Shown piece after piece: positions 42,261 through 51,937 of a stretch of 64,000 nucleotides of DNA (its first letter is position 1; each line of letters starts with the position of its first letter). Location: the NCBI RefSeq assembly GCF_019303495.1, contig NZ_JAEVFI010000018.1:225-64224 (forward strand). Direction: 5' to 3'. Made by a program: the position numbers and the translations under genes. Under the pieces are notes generated by a model. It searched no databases. It was not told the DNA's origin and was given only the letters and a program-made list of their open reading frames with translations. This DNA comes from Streptomyces sp. JJ66 (lineage in GTDB: Bacteria > Actinomycetota > Actinomycetes > Streptomycetales > Streptomycetaceae).

Positions 42261-42524
42261 GTTAGGTATGGCCCACGTCGGAGTGTCAACGGCTTACCCA
42301 CGGGTAACCAGGGGTGAAAACCAGCCAAATCCGGCCCGCCCCGGACCCTCAGCGTGAGCGGGGGAGGGCACGGACCGCAGCCGGACGACGGCCTCGCCAC
42401 GGTCGGACAACCGGAGACGACGCCCCGCCCGGCGGGGTAGCGAAGGAGCCGCACTCGCCCGTCGGGACAGCTGAAAAGGCCCGGCCCACGCACCCGGCTC
42501 GGGAAGGGGCCGGGCGGGCCGTAC

Positions 42525-43796
42525 CTACCGCGCCAGCGCCTCCAGCTCCCGCGCCAGCCGGGCGACGGCAGCCCCCGGCGACACCCGCAGCGACAGCGCG
42601 TCGTGGACGACGGCCTGCACGGCGAGGCTCACCTGGTCATACCGTGGGCTCTTGGGCCGTGGCTCGGCCGCCAGCACGCTCTCCCGCAGCGTCGGCAGGT
42701 AGGGGTGTGCCCGTACCAGCTCCGGGTCGGCGTACAGCGAGGCCCGCACCGGCGGCAGCGAACCCTCGGTCAGCACCCGCCGCTGCACCGGCTCGCTGGT
42801 GAGGTAGGCCAGCAGGTCGGCGGCCGAGTCGGGGTGCCGGGAGTGCGCGCTGACGGCGAGGTTGGAGCCGCCCAGCACGCTGGTGCCGGGGCCGCTTGGC
42901 CCGGGCAGCGGCACCGCGCCGAACTTCCCCGCCACCGCCGAGCCCGGCGCCGACGCCAGCCCGTACACGTACGGCCAGTTCCGCAGGAACAGCAGCTCGC
43001 CGCGCTGGAACGCCAGCCGGGACTCCTCCTCCTTGTAGCGCAGCGCCGCGCGCGGAATCCAGCCGTCGCGGACCCCGCCGGCGAGGAAGGCCAGCCCGCG
43101 CTGTGCCGCCTCGGAGTCCACCGTCACCCGGGCGCCCTCGTCACCGAGGAAGGACCCCCCGGCCGAGCGCACCACCTCGGCGGCGTTGACCGTCAGCCCC
43201 TCGTAGGGCAGGAACTGGCCCGCGTACCCCTCCAGCCCGTGCGCCGGTGCGATCGTCCGCGCCTGCCGCTCCAGCTCCGCCCAGGTGCGCGGCGGCTGGA
43301 CGCCCTCGGCTGCCAGCACATCCGCGCGGTAGTACAGCAGCGCGGCGTTGGTGACGTAGGGGACGGCGTACAGCTCGCCGCCGAACGTCGCGGTGTCCAC
43401 GACGGGCGGCAGCATCTCCGTCAGCGCGAAGCGGTCGCGGTGCAGCGGGGTGATCCAGCCAGCGGCGGCGAACTCCGAGGTCCAGGAGACGTCGATGTTC
43501 AGCACGTCGAAGCGGTCGCTGCCGGAGCGCAGCTCGGTGATCATCTGGGCCCGGGTCTCGTCGGCCGCGTCGGGCAGCTCGACGACGGTGACCTCCTCGC
43601 CGGGGTGGGCCTGGTTCCAGTCGTCCAGCAGCGGGGTGAGGTAGCTCGTCAGGTCACCGGCGGTCACCAGCGTCATCGGCCCGCGCCGCTCGCCCTCGCC
43701 GGGCACGGACGACGCCGACGGGCTGAACCCCGCGTACGCGCCCAGCAGTACGGCACCGGCCAGGAGAGCCCGGCCCACGGCCCGCGTCCACCGCAT
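42525..43796 (-). CDS. Orphan sugar-binding protein, likely anchored
   Basis: 423 residues; the ATG at 43796 is preferred because GGGGAGGG lies 6 nt upstream. The N-terminus (RAVGRALLAGAVLLGAYAGFSP) is a signal or anchor without a lipobox Cys. The rest is a cluster-1 binding protein (MTLVTAGDLTSYLTPLLDDWNQAHPGEEVTVVELP; DVLNIDVSWTSEFAAAGWITPL; FLRNWPYVYGLA; RVLTEGSLPPVRASLY). No permease follows, so it may feed the importer next door or act as a sensor. It has its own promoter region shared with the PadR gene. Confidence 0.88.
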   Translation of the reverse strand: MRWTRAVGRALLAGAVLLGAYAGFSPSASSVPGEGERRGPMTLVTAGDLTSYLTPLLDDWNQAHPGEEVTVVELPDAADETRAQMITELRSGSDRFDVLNIDVSWTSEFAAAGWITPLHRDRFALTEMLPPVVDTATFGGELYAVPYVTNAALLYYRADVLAAEGVQPPRTWAELERQARTIAPAHGLEGYAGQFLPYEGLTVNAAEVVRSAGGSFLGDEGARVTVDSEAAQRGLAFLAGGVRDGWIPRAALRYKEEESRLAFQRGELLFLRNWPYVYGLASAPGSAVAGKFGAVPLPGPSGPGTSVLGGSNLAVSAHSRHPDSAADLLAYLTSEPVQRRVLTEGSLPPVRASLYADPELVRAHPYLPTLRESVLAAEPRPKSPRYDQVSLAVQAVVHDALSLRVSPGAAVARLARELEALAR

Positions 43797-43931
43797 CCGC
43801 CCTCCCCGCAGCTCGCGCACTCCCTCACCGGCCCTGGCTCACTGGCCCTGGCCCATATATACCTGTTAGGCAATGCGCGATACTAGAGGTGCAAGCGTCG
43901 CCAGCGGAGCCCGCAGGAGAGGAGAGCGCCG

Positions 43932-44438
43932 TTGCGTCTGCCGCTCCTGGCCCTCCTCGCCCGTGGCCCGGCCCACGGTTACGAGCTCAAAGGGGACCTT
44001 GAAGCCCTGCTGGGCTCCGCGTACCCGCAGCCGAACATCGGCCAGATCTACGTCACCCTCGGCAGGCTGGAGAAGTCCGGGCTGATCGAGGGCGAGGACG
44101 TCGAGCAGACGGACCGGCCGAACAAGCGCACCTACCGTCTCACCGACGCCGGACGCGAGGCGGTGGCCGCCTGGTTCGACGAGACCACCCGCGAGCCGCG
44201 CGTGCGGGACGAGTTCTTCATGAAGCTCGCCCTCGCCCCGTGCTCGGGCATGGCAGACCAGGTGACCCTGATCAACAAGCAGCGGCGCCAGTACCTCAAC
44301 ACCATGCGTGAACTCTCCCAACTCGCCGCCACCGAGGAACGCGACCACCGCGTCGCCCAGCTGCTGATCGAGGGCGCCATGCTGCACCTGCAAGCGGACC
44401 TCGACTGGCTGGAACGCTGTCAGGAGGAACTGGATTGA
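43932..44438 (+). CDS. PadR-family transcriptional regulator
   Basis: 168 residues from a TTG at 43932 preceded by AGGAGAGGAG. The winged helix (LPLLALLARGPAHGYELKGDLEALLG...PNIGQIYVTLGRLEKSGLI) and the C-terminal dimer helices are standard. It overlaps the ABC ATPase gene by four bases, so it most likely represses this exporter operon until a drug-like ligand binds. The AT-rich dip at 43856-43885 ahead of it probably holds its operator. Confidence 0.93.
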   Translation: MRLPLLALLARGPAHGYELKGDLEALLGSAYPQPNIGQIYVTLGRLEKSGLIEGEDVEQTDRPNKRTYRLTDAGREAVAAWFDETTREPRVRDEFFMKLALAPCSGMADQVTLINKQRRQYLNTMRELSQLAATEERDHRVAQLLIEGAMLHLQADLDWLERCQEELD

Positions 44439-45256
44439 CGCCGCCACCAGCACCCGCCGAATCAGCTGCCCCCGCCGACCCCGCCGACCCCGCCGCCCAC
44501 CGCTCCGGGACGCCGCACCCCATCGTGCGGGCCGAGAACCTGGTCAAGACCTACCACGGCGACTCCGCGCCGGTGCCCGCCGTGCGCGGCGTGAGCCTCG
44601 CGGTGGAGCGCGGCGAGTTCGCCGCCGTCACCGGGCCGTCCGGCGCCGGGAAGTCCACGCTGCTGCACCTGCTCGGCGGCCTCCAGCGCCCCGACTCCGG
44701 CAGCCTGTGGATCGACGGCCAGTGCGTCGATGGCCACAGCGAGGCGCGCTGGGCCACCCTGCGCCGCCGCAGCATCGGCGTCGTCTTCCAGTTCTTCAAC
44801 CTGGTCTCCCACCTCACCGTCGCCGACAACGTCGAGTTGCCCGCCCTGCTCGCCGGGCAGTCGCCGAAGGCCGCCCGCGCCGCCCGCGAGGAACTGCTCG
44901 CCGACCTGCGGCTGGACGGCAGGGAACGCGCGCTGCCCGGCGAGCTGTCCGGCGGCGAACAGCAGCGCGTCGCGCTCGCCCGCGCGCTGGTCAACCACCC
45001 GGCGCTGCTCCTGGCCGACGAGCCCGCGGGCAGCCTGGACAGCAAGGGCACCCGCGAGGTGCTGCGCCTGCTGTCCCGCTTCCACCAGCGCGGCCAGACG
45101 ATCGTCCTGGTCACCCACGACGCCCGGATGGCCGCCGCCGCCGACCGGGTGCTCAGCTTCTTCGACGGCCGCATAGCCGACGACGCGGCCCTCGGCGACG
45201 GCCCGCGCCGCACCCCGCCCGGCGGCGTGTCCGGCACGCTGGAACTGGGGGGCTGA
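44435..45256 (+). CDS. ABC exporter ATPase (MacB/LolD type)
   Basis: 273 residues from a TTG at 44435. A 30-residue Pro/Ala lead precedes Walker A (GPSGAGKST), the Q-loop VFQFFNLVSHLTVADN, signature LSGGEQQRVALARALVN, and Walker B LLLADEPAGSLDS. The LTV-NV motif marks the MacB/LolD/FtsE branch, whose partners are FtsX-type permeases such as the next gene. Confidence 0.94.
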   Translation: MTPPPAPAESAAPADPADPAAHRSGTPHPIVRAENLVKTYHGDSAPVPAVRGVSLAVERGEFAAVTGPSGAGKSTLLHLLGGLQRPDSGSLWIDGQCVDGHSEARWATLRRRSIGVVFQFFNLVSHLTVADNVELPALLAGQSPKAARAAREELLADLRLDGRERALPGELSGGEQQRVALARALVNHPALLLADEPAGSLDSKGTREVLRLLSRFHQRGQTIVLVTHDARMAAAADRVLSFFDGRIADDAALGDGPRRTPPGGVSGTLELGG

Positions 45257-45261
45257 ACCCC

Positions 45262-47706
45262 GTGCGGGCCGAACTGCGCTGGGCACACGCCGACCTGCGG
45301 GCCCACCGGGGCGAGGCGGTGTTCGTGCTGCTGGCCACCGCGGGCGTCACCGTGTCCCTGCTGCTGGCCGGAGCCCTGTTCAGCTACGCCGCCAACCCCT
45401 GGCAGCGGGTGTTCACCCAGACCGAGGGCGCCCACGTGTGGCTGCACACCCGCGCCGGTGCCGACACCTCCGCACTCGGCGAGCTGGACGGCGTCGCCGC
45501 CACCGCGGGCCCCTACCGCACCACGCGCACCACGGCCGCCACCGACAGCGCCGAGGCCACCGTCGAACTCCGCGCGGTGGCGCCCCGGCCGCCGTCCGTC
45601 GCCCACCCCTTGCTGACCTCCGGCCGCTGGCTGACCGCCGCCGACGCGGACGGCGCCGACGGTGTGGACGGTGCCGACGGCGACGCGGACGGCAACGGCG
45701 CGGAGGGCAACGGCGCGGACGGCACCAACGCCCACAGCGCCAGCCGTGCCAGACCCGGCGTCGTCCTGGAACAGTCGCTCGCCGACGCCCTGTGGGCCGT
45801 GCCCGGTGACACCCTCACCGTCCCCGGCACCGGCGGCGGCGCCCGCACCCTGACCGTCGTCGGCGTCGCCGCCACCGCCGAACCCCGCTACCGGCCCGGC
45901 GAGCGTCCGGGCACCGCCTGGGTGTTGCCCGGCACGCTGGCCACCGCCGCGCCCGACGGCTTCGGCCAGACCCTCGGCCTGCGCCTGACCGACCCCGCCG
46001 ACACCGACTTCACCGTCCAGCGCGCCGTCACCGCGCTCGGCGCCGAGCACGTCACCCAGGTCACCAAGTGGCAGCGGGCGCGCGCCGAAGCCGGAAGCGA
46101 TGACTGGCTGCTCGGCCTCCTCTTCGGCGCCTTCGGCCTCGGCGGCCTGCTCGCCGCCGGACTCGCCGCGTTCAGCGCCATCAACGCCCGGGTGCGGGGC
46201 AGGCTGCGGGACATCGCCGTCGTCAAGGCCATCGGTTTCACGCCCGGCCAGGTGGTGCGCACCTTCCTCGCCCAGCACCTGGCCTACGCGCTCGTCGGCG
46301 TCGCCGCCGCGACCGCCGCCGTGGCCGCGTTCGGCGCCCGCCTGCCCGGCCGCGTCGGCGAGGTCGCCGGAGTGTGGAGCGAACTGCCCGGGCACACCGC
46401 CGCGCTGCTCGGCATCCCGGCGCTGACCCTGCTGTTCATCGCCGCCGCGACCACGCTCGCCGCCTGGCGCGCCGGACGCGTGCCGCCCGTGCCCGTCGCC
46501 CGCGCCGCGCTGCCCGCCGGGGGCCGCCTGTCCGCCCCGGCCCGGCGCGCGCTGGGCCTGCGCCTGCCGCCCGCGCTCATCCTCGGCTGGCGAGGCGCCT
46601 TCCCCGGCGGCGCGCGCCGCCCGCGCTGGCTCGCCCCGGTCGCCCGGCTCGCGGTGCCGCTCGTCCTCATCACCGTCGCGCTGACCGCGTGGAGCACCCT
46701 CGACCGCTTCCGCACCGACCCGGCCGCCGTCGGCCTGCCCGTCGCGCTCACCGCCCACGTCACCGACCCCGCCGCCGTCACCGACGCCCAGGCCCACCGC
46801 ACCCTCACCGCCCACCCCGGCGTCGCCGCCGCCCACCCCGGTGCCGAGGTGGCCGCGCTCGTCCCCGGCCAGACCGGCACCATCACCCTGCGCGGCCTGG
46901 GCACCGCCGACGCCCCCTACCCCTTCACCCTCGCCGAGGGCCGCGCCCCGCTCGGGCCGGACGAGGCCGTCGCCGGACAGGGCCTGCTGGACCTGCTCGA
47001 CGTGCGCGTGGGGGACTGGGTGCGCATGACGGTCGAGGGCAGCCCGCAGATCCTGCACATCGTCGGCCGCGCCCTCGAACCCGAGCACCACGGCCGCGTC
47101 ATCTCCACCACGCTCGACACCCTCCGCGAACGCGACCCCACCCTGCGCCCGGACTTCTTCCACCTCACCCTGCGCGACCCCGCCGACGTGCCCGCTGCCG
47201 TGACCGCCGCCAGCGTCCGCGCCGACCTGGCCGACGCCACCGGCCCCGCGCTGGACCTCCGCGAACCCCCCAGCGTCCTGGACGCCCTGGCCCCCGCCCG
47301 CACGGTGTTCCTCGGCTTCCTCGCCGTCCTGGCGCTCATCACCCTCACCGAACTGCTCACCGCTACCGGCACGACGATCCGCGACCGGGGCCGCGACCTG
47401 CTCGCGCTGAAGGCCATCGGCCTCACCCCGCGCCAGATCAGCGCCGTCCTCATCCTCACCACCGCCTTCACCGCGCTGGCCGCCGCCGCCCTCGCCCTCC
47501 CCCTCGGCGTCCTCGCGGGCCGCTGGCTGGTGAACGCCCAAGCCGACGCCTCCGGCATCGGCGCGGGCATCGCCGTGGCACCCCCACCCCTCGCCCTGGC
47601 CGCCGTGACGGCACTCACCGTCCTCGCCGCCCTCGCGGTCTCCACCCTCCCCGCCACCCAGGCCGCCCACCGCCGCCCCGCCGACACCCTCACCGAACCC
47701 CTTTAA
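45262..47706 (+). CDS. FtsX-like permease with Asp/Gly repeat insert
   Basis: 814 residues from a GTG at 45262. One N-terminal helix, a long extracytoplasmic domain, three helices around 275-410 (FtsX domain with RGRLRDIAVVKAIGFTPGQV), and a second FtsX domain at the C-terminus (RDRGRDLLALKAIGLTPRQISAVLIL). The extracytoplasmic domain has a low-complexity ADGADG/DADGNG stretch at about 127-155. With the ATPase upstream it forms a mechanotransmission-type exporter; PadR control suggests efflux or resistance. Confidence 0.9.
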   Translation: MRAELRWAHADLRAHRGEAVFVLLATAGVTVSLLLAGALFSYAANPWQRVFTQTEGAHVWLHTRAGADTSALGELDGVAATAGPYRTTRTTAATDSAEATVELRAVAPRPPSVAHPLLTSGRWLTAADADGADGVDGADGDADGNGAEGNGADGTNAHSASRARPGVVLEQSLADALWAVPGDTLTVPGTGGGARTLTVVGVAATAEPRYRPGERPGTAWVLPGTLATAAPDGFGQTLGLRLTDPADTDFTVQRAVTALGAEHVTQVTKWQRARAEAGSDDWLLGLLFGAFGLGGLLAAGLAAFSAINARVRGRLRDIAVVKAIGFTPGQVVRTFLAQHLAYALVGVAAATAAVAAFGARLPGRVGEVAGVWSELPGHTAALLGIPALTLLFIAAATTLAAWRAGRVPPVPVARAALPAGGRLSAPARRALGLRLPPALILGWRGAFPGGARRPRWLAPVARLAVPLVLITVALTAWSTLDRFRTDPAAVGLPVALTAHVTDPAAVTDAQAHRTLTAHPGVAAAHPGAEVAALVPGQTGTITLRGLGTADAPYPFTLAEGRAPLGPDEAVAGQGLLDLLDVRVGDWVRMTVEGSPQILHIVGRALEPEHHGRVISTTLDTLRERDPTLRPDFFHLTLRDPADVPAAVTAASVRADLADATGPALDLREPPSVLDALAPARTVFLGFLAVLALITLTELLTATGTTIRDRGRDLLALKAIGLTPRQISAVLILTTAFTALAAAALALPLGVLAGRWLVNAQADASGIGAGIAVAPPPLALAAVTALTVLAALAVSTLPATQAAHRRPADTLTEPL

Positions 47707-47822
47707 CCCCGCCCCAAACCACACCTGTTTCTTTTATGCGCCGGTGTGTGTCGTCTTCCGGGTGTCCGGTGACCATCGGCCGAGCACACGCCAGTTCTTC
47801 AGTTCTTCAGGTGCGCGTTCGA

Positions 47823-50219
47823 TCAGTCGCGGGTGCGCAGGGCGTCGAGTGGCACCTCTCTGGGGGCAGCCGCCACGGCGATGAGCTGTACGAGTGTGGT
47901 GAGCACGACGGCGATGGCGAGGCCGGACACGTAGGGGCCGGTGTTGATCTGGACGGGGACGCGGACCAGGCGGTCGTAGCCGACGTCGGTCAGGAAGGTC
48001 ATGAGCCAGGCGATGGGCAGGAGGATGAGGACGGGCAGGATGCTGTAGAGGGCCCAGGAGCGGCCCAGGATCTGTGGGGGGACGCCGACGATTCCCAGGT
48101 AGGCGTGGACGCGTCGGCGTTCGATGAGGGCGGTCAGCGCGGAGACGAGGACGAAGGTGCCGGCGACGGCGAGGGTGACGATGGCTGCGGAGGTGAACCA
48201 GCCGCGGTAGTGGCCGGTGCGGTTCAGGCGTTCGGCGTAGGCGGTGGTGTCGTCTTGGACGTCAGCTGTCGGGTCGGCCGCCAGGGCTTGGGTTCGTGCT
48301 CCCGTGTGGTCGGCGTCCTGGCCGGGAAGGATCAGCGTTCCCTGGTGGAGGGCGGGGGCGCCGGAGCGTTGCCAGGCTTGGCGGTCGATGAGCAGGGAGA
48401 TGTCTCCCACGGAGCCGGCGACGCCGGGCAGGGCTTCGTAGGTCACGCTGCGCTCAGGAACGGGGAACGCGGTGGGAGGGGTCTGGTGGGTGTCCGTGGG
48501 CTGGAGCGGCGTGGCGTGGAGGGTGCCGCCTGGCGGGAGGGGGTTGGGGGCGAGGTCGGAGGTGAGACTGACGGTCCCGCCGGCGCAGTGGGCGGTGTCC
48601 TGTTTCAGCAGAGTGAGCAAGGCTTCGCAGTCACCCACTACGGCGCTTGCTTCGATGTTCAGGTAGGGGTCGTCCATCAGCTCGTTCCGGCTGCCGTCGT
48701 TGTTGCGGATGTCGGCCACGGACACGGGGCTGATCGCGGCGGCGTCGGGCAGGGCTTGGCGGATGTCGGGGAGATGGTCGGTGGTGATGACGGTCAGGGC
48801 TTCGTCGGGAGTCGTGCGGTAGAGCTCGGTGTCGATGTAGGCGATCTGGCTGGTGAGGGAGCCGACAATGCCGGAGGCCGCGACGGCCAGGGTGATCGCG
48901 AGGGCTCCCAGGGTGCCGGTGTGCGGGTCGGCTGCCAGGCGACCGCTGCCCAGAGCCAGCCAGGGTGTGCCGGAGCGGGAGAGCTTTCGGCCAGCGGCTT
49001 GGACGAGGACGGGTCCGGCCCACGCCAGGCCGGTGACCGCGACGACGAGCGCCGCAATCCCGGCGTAGACCACCCAGGTCTTGGGGGTGGCGTCCGCCTC
49101 CCAGGGGAAGACGGCGATCACGGCCAAACCGCTCATGCCGACAACAGCGGGGGCGAGCCGGAGCCAGCGCCGCTGCGGACGTCCGCCGGTTCGGTGTGGG
49201 TGGTGGGTGCCGCGCAGTGCGGTGATGACGGCTGCGGTGACGAAGAAGACCATCGTGCCCAGGGCGGGAATCCACCGCAGGGCGACATCGCCGGGGAACC
49301 AGGCAGCGGGTTCCGGAGGCAGGGAGGCAGCCGCCCGCATGAGCCTGGGCGTCGCCGCAACCCCCAGGGTCCAGCCGACGAGGGCGACGGCGGTCACCTC
49401 CGCAGCGGTGATCAGCCGCACGGTGGTGGGTGCCGCACCCAGCAGTTCGAGTGAGGCCAGCGTGCGGCGGCGCCGTTCACGCAGGAGCGCCGAGCTGCCC
49501 AGCACCAGCATGGCCAACGGCACGCAAATCGCCACCGTAGCGACCATGAGCAAGGTCTTCACCGGTCCGGCCAGACGGGGAACCTCCCCGAGGGAGCCGT
49601 ACAGCTCCGGGTTGGGCGGGGTGCCGAAGCCGTCCACCGGGTTCGGTTCAGCGACGTCACCGACGGGGACGGCGACGTAGGCGACGCGTTCGTCGGGATG
49701 AAGGAGCCCAGCGTCGGCGATCGTACCGGCGACCTGCCCGTACTGGGCCTTCACCAGGGCTGGTGAGGTGTCCGCGAGTTCGGCCTTCAGGGCAGGCGAG
49801 ACGACGGACTGGCCGGGCTCAGGCCAGGCCGAAACTCCCGGAGGGAGGGGCGTGCGGGGCTGGTCGGGCACGCCGATGATGAAGCGCCCGACGGGCTGGC
49901 CGTCGAGGGAGCCGGTGCGCGGCGTCCAGACCACCTGGTGCTTTTCGGGTTGGGCGTTCTCCTCGTAGAGGTGGTACGGGGAGCGTGCTTCCGCGCGGTG
50001 GATGCGCTGCTCGATGATGTGGGACATCGACAGGGCGGCGAGCAGGCTGACGGTGCCTACGGCTGTGCACAGCATGACGGCGAGGGTCGTCCACGAGCGG
50101 GCCCGCAGGGCGAGGTGTACGCCGATGCGCAGGATCGAGACGGTCCTGCGGGCTTCCGACCGGCGGGTGGTGCCCGGGCTGGGGTGGGGCGGTGTGGTGG
50201 TGCGGGGGGAGGCGGTCAT
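47823..50219 (-). CDS. FtsX-like permease, second system
   Basis: 798 residues from the ATG at 50219, which overlaps the ATPase stop. Ten membrane helices in FtsX order: a lead helix (45-65), large outer domain, a core triplet (about 245-360), and a second triplet at the C-terminus (GTFVLVSALTALIERRRVHAYLGIVGVPPQI). The DNA is less GC-rich than neighbours. No obvious link to the 44435-47706 system besides architecture; the two converge tail-to-tail. Confidence 0.88.
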   Translation of the reverse strand: MTASPRTTTPPHPSPGTTRRSEARRTVSILRIGVHLALRARSWTTLAVMLCTAVGTVSLLAALSMSHIIEQRIHRAEARSPYHLYEENAQPEKHQVVWTPRTGSLDGQPVGRFIIGVPDQPRTPLPPGVSAWPEPGQSVVSPALKAELADTSPALVKAQYGQVAGTIADAGLLHPDERVAYVAVPVGDVAEPNPVDGFGTPPNPELYGSLGEVPRLAGPVKTLLMVATVAICVPLAMLVLGSSALLRERRRRTLASLELLGAAPTTVRLITAAEVTAVALVGWTLGVAATPRLMRAAASLPPEPAAWFPGDVALRWIPALGTMVFFVTAAVITALRGTHHPHRTGGRPQRRWLRLAPAVVGMSGLAVIAVFPWEADATPKTWVVYAGIAALVVAVTGLAWAGPVLVQAAGRKLSRSGTPWLALGSGRLAADPHTGTLGALAITLAVAASGIVGSLTSQIAYIDTELYRTTPDEALTVITTDHLPDIRQALPDAAAISPVSVADIRNNDGSRNELMDDPYLNIEASAVVGDCEALLTLLKQDTAHCAGGTVSLTSDLAPNPLPPGGTLHATPLQPTDTHQTPPTAFPVPERSVTYEALPGVAGSVGDISLLIDRQAWQRSGAPALHQGTLILPGQDADHTGARTQALAADPTADVQDDTTAYAERLNRTGHYRGWFTSAAIVTLAVAGTFVLVSALTALIERRRVHAYLGIVGVPPQILGRSWALYSILPVLILLPIAWLMTFLTDVGYDRLVRVPVQINTGPYVSGLAIAVVLTTLVQLIAVAAAPREVPLDALRTRD

Positions 50220-50899
50220 GCGATCAGCCGCCCGTCGGCCATGCGCTCGGTGCGGTTCATACGCTCGGCGACGCGTTCGCTGTGGGTGACGACAACGAGG
50301 GCGGCGCGGGTGCGGGCGGCCTCGGTGAGCAGGAGTTCGACGACGGCGTCGCTGGTGCTGGAGTCGAGTGCGCCGGTGGGTTCGTCCGCCAGGATGACGG
50401 CGGGCTCGTGCACCAAGGCTCGGGCAAGCGCCGCACGCTGCATCTCCCCGCCCGACACCTGGGAGGGTCGCTTGCCGTGCAGGGCCGTTCCCAGGCCGGT
50501 GGCATCCAGGAGCGGCCGGGCGCGTTCGCGGGCGGCTCGACGGGAGACGCCGGTGAGCCACAGCGGCAGACTCACGTTGTCGGCGAGACTGAGTTCGGGG
50601 ACGAGTTCACCGAACTGGAACAGGAACCCGAAACGCCGCAGGCGCATTTCGGAACGCTCTCGCGGGGGAAGGTGGTCGAAGCGTTGACCTTGGAGACTGA
50701 CGGTCCCGGTGTCGGGCGTGACGACGCCTGCCAGGCACTGGAGGAGCGTGGACTTCCCCGCGCCGCTGGTTCCCACGACGGCGACACTCTCGCCGGGCGC
50801 AACACTCAGTGAGGCTCCTCTGAGGACGTCGGTGCTCCCCAGCCGGACGTGTAGGTCCTTCGCCGCCAGACAGTCCGTGGCCACTTCGGTTTGCACCAC
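50216..50899 (-). CDS. ABC exporter ATPase, second system
   Basis: 227 residues from a GTG at 50899, chosen because GGGAAAG lies 7-8 nt upstream and the length fits the family; an ATG 27 codons earlier adds only a charged lead. Walker A GTSGAGKST, signature VSGGEMQRAALARALVHEP and Walker B VILADEPTGALDSS are intact. It drives the FtsX-like permease with which it overlaps. Confidence 0.9.
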   Translation of the reverse strand: MVQTEVATDCLAAKDLHVRLGSTDVLRGASLSVAPGESVAVVGTSGAGKSTLLQCLAGVVTPDTGTVSLQGQRFDHLPPRERSEMRLRRFGFLFQFGELVPELSLADNVSLPLWLTGVSRRAARERARPLLDATGLGTALHGKRPSQVSGGEMQRAALARALVHEPAVILADEPTGALDSSTSDAVVELLLTEAARTRAALVVVTHSERVAERMNRTERMADGRLIA

Positions 50900-51015
50900 A
50901 GCGCTTTCCCGCCTTCTTCCGCGAACGTGCTCAGATTCCCCATGATGCGGCGGTGCTGCCGACCGCCCGGCCAGCAGCACCGCATCTCTCGTTGACGGGG
51001 TGGTCCCCCCTCGTC

Positions 51016-51396
51016 TCAGGGGCGGAGGGTCTTGGTGGCGCCGACACTGTCGGGCAGCCAGCCCCGGTCGGTGACTGCCTTGAACCTGAAGGCGCCATCG
51101 CGGGCGAAGGTGTAGGTGTAGTTGGCGTAGGTGTTGTTGCCGCTGCGCAGGTTGTCCTTGCCGTCCTTACCAGGACCGCTCCACTCGATGCGCACGGAGT
51201 TGCCGTCCGACTTGGTGTCCCGCAGCTTGCAGGACACCTTCATGCCCGGGCCAGTGCTGTTCATGCGGCACGTGGCCTTCGCACCGATCGAGTCGGACGT
51301 CAGGCTCTGGCCGTTGTAGGCAGAAGCTGACGGGGCAAAGGCCAGGCCCGCCATCGCCAGCGCACCGGCTATACCTGCGACTGCGCGCATTCTCAT
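51016..51396 (-). CDS. Small secreted protein of unknown function
   Basis: 126 residues. A clear signal peptide (MRAVAGIAGALAMAGLAFAPSASA) and a mature part rich in Asn, Lys and Gly with two Cys (CRMNSTGPGMKVSCKL) that could pair. No family recognised. It precedes the ABC/FtsX genes on the same strand and could be its substrate or a spacer gene. Confidence 0.7.
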   Translation of the reverse strand: MRMRAVAGIAGALAMAGLAFAPSASAYNGQSLTSDSIGAKATCRMNSTGPGMKVSCKLRDTKSDGNSVRIEWSGPGKDGKDNLRSGNNTYANYTYTFARDGAFRFKAVTDRGWLPDSVGATKTLRP

Positions 51397-51937
51397 GAAA
51401 TCTCCCCTCCGTGGGCCATTACCGGCCCGGTCAAGACAGCGGATCAGTCCCCTGCTGGAGTCCGCCGAGAAACAGCAACCGGCGTATGGTCATGCACCGG
51501 TCGACGCGCTTCACCCTGCCACCCCTCCTCAGTGCCCTCCCCCAAGATTCCGGCCAGAGCACGAAATCAGGACGCGTGATCGGTGGCGCGACATCGCGGT
51601 GTGCCCGCACCAGAATCACCACCAACCACTCCAGAACACCGGCATACACCGCCGCATCCTGGCGTGATCACGCCACCAGCGCTGCGACCGAAATGGCCGG
51701 ATCCTCTACCCAGTCATCACACGAGCAGGCCCGTCGGCCCCGCCGGCCGCTTGCCCTGGCCTTGCACGCTCGGTCGGCGGTACGGCACCGTCTGAGGGCA
51801 GACTTGAAGGGTGCACCGGTCCCGGGTCGGCGATCGGGGCAGGTGCTCGCCGCACGGGCTGTGAGGCTGCCCGCGCTGATCCTGGTGGCCCTGCGCGCCG
51901 CGCCAGTCGTCGCCGGGGTGTGCGCGTTCGCGGTGCG
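51397..51937. other. Gene-poor stretch with relic-like sequence
   Basis: 541 bp of lower-GC DNA. No frame has a start with a credible protein; both strands have frames but without family resemblance. It may be gene debris at the edge of the accessory region. It holds the 16-bp palindrome at 51660-51675. Confidence 0.45.
51660..51675. repeat. 16-bp perfect palindrome
   Basis: TGGCGTGATCACGCCA is fully self-complementary, in the middle of a gene-poor stretch. Confidence 0.75.

Noticed and set aside
44551..47724. Long minus-strand frame opposite the PadR-linked ABC/FtsX genes
   Set aside because: Composition is that of an antisense shadow (Gly/Gln/Glu-rich repeats), while the plus strand encodes intact ABC motifs.
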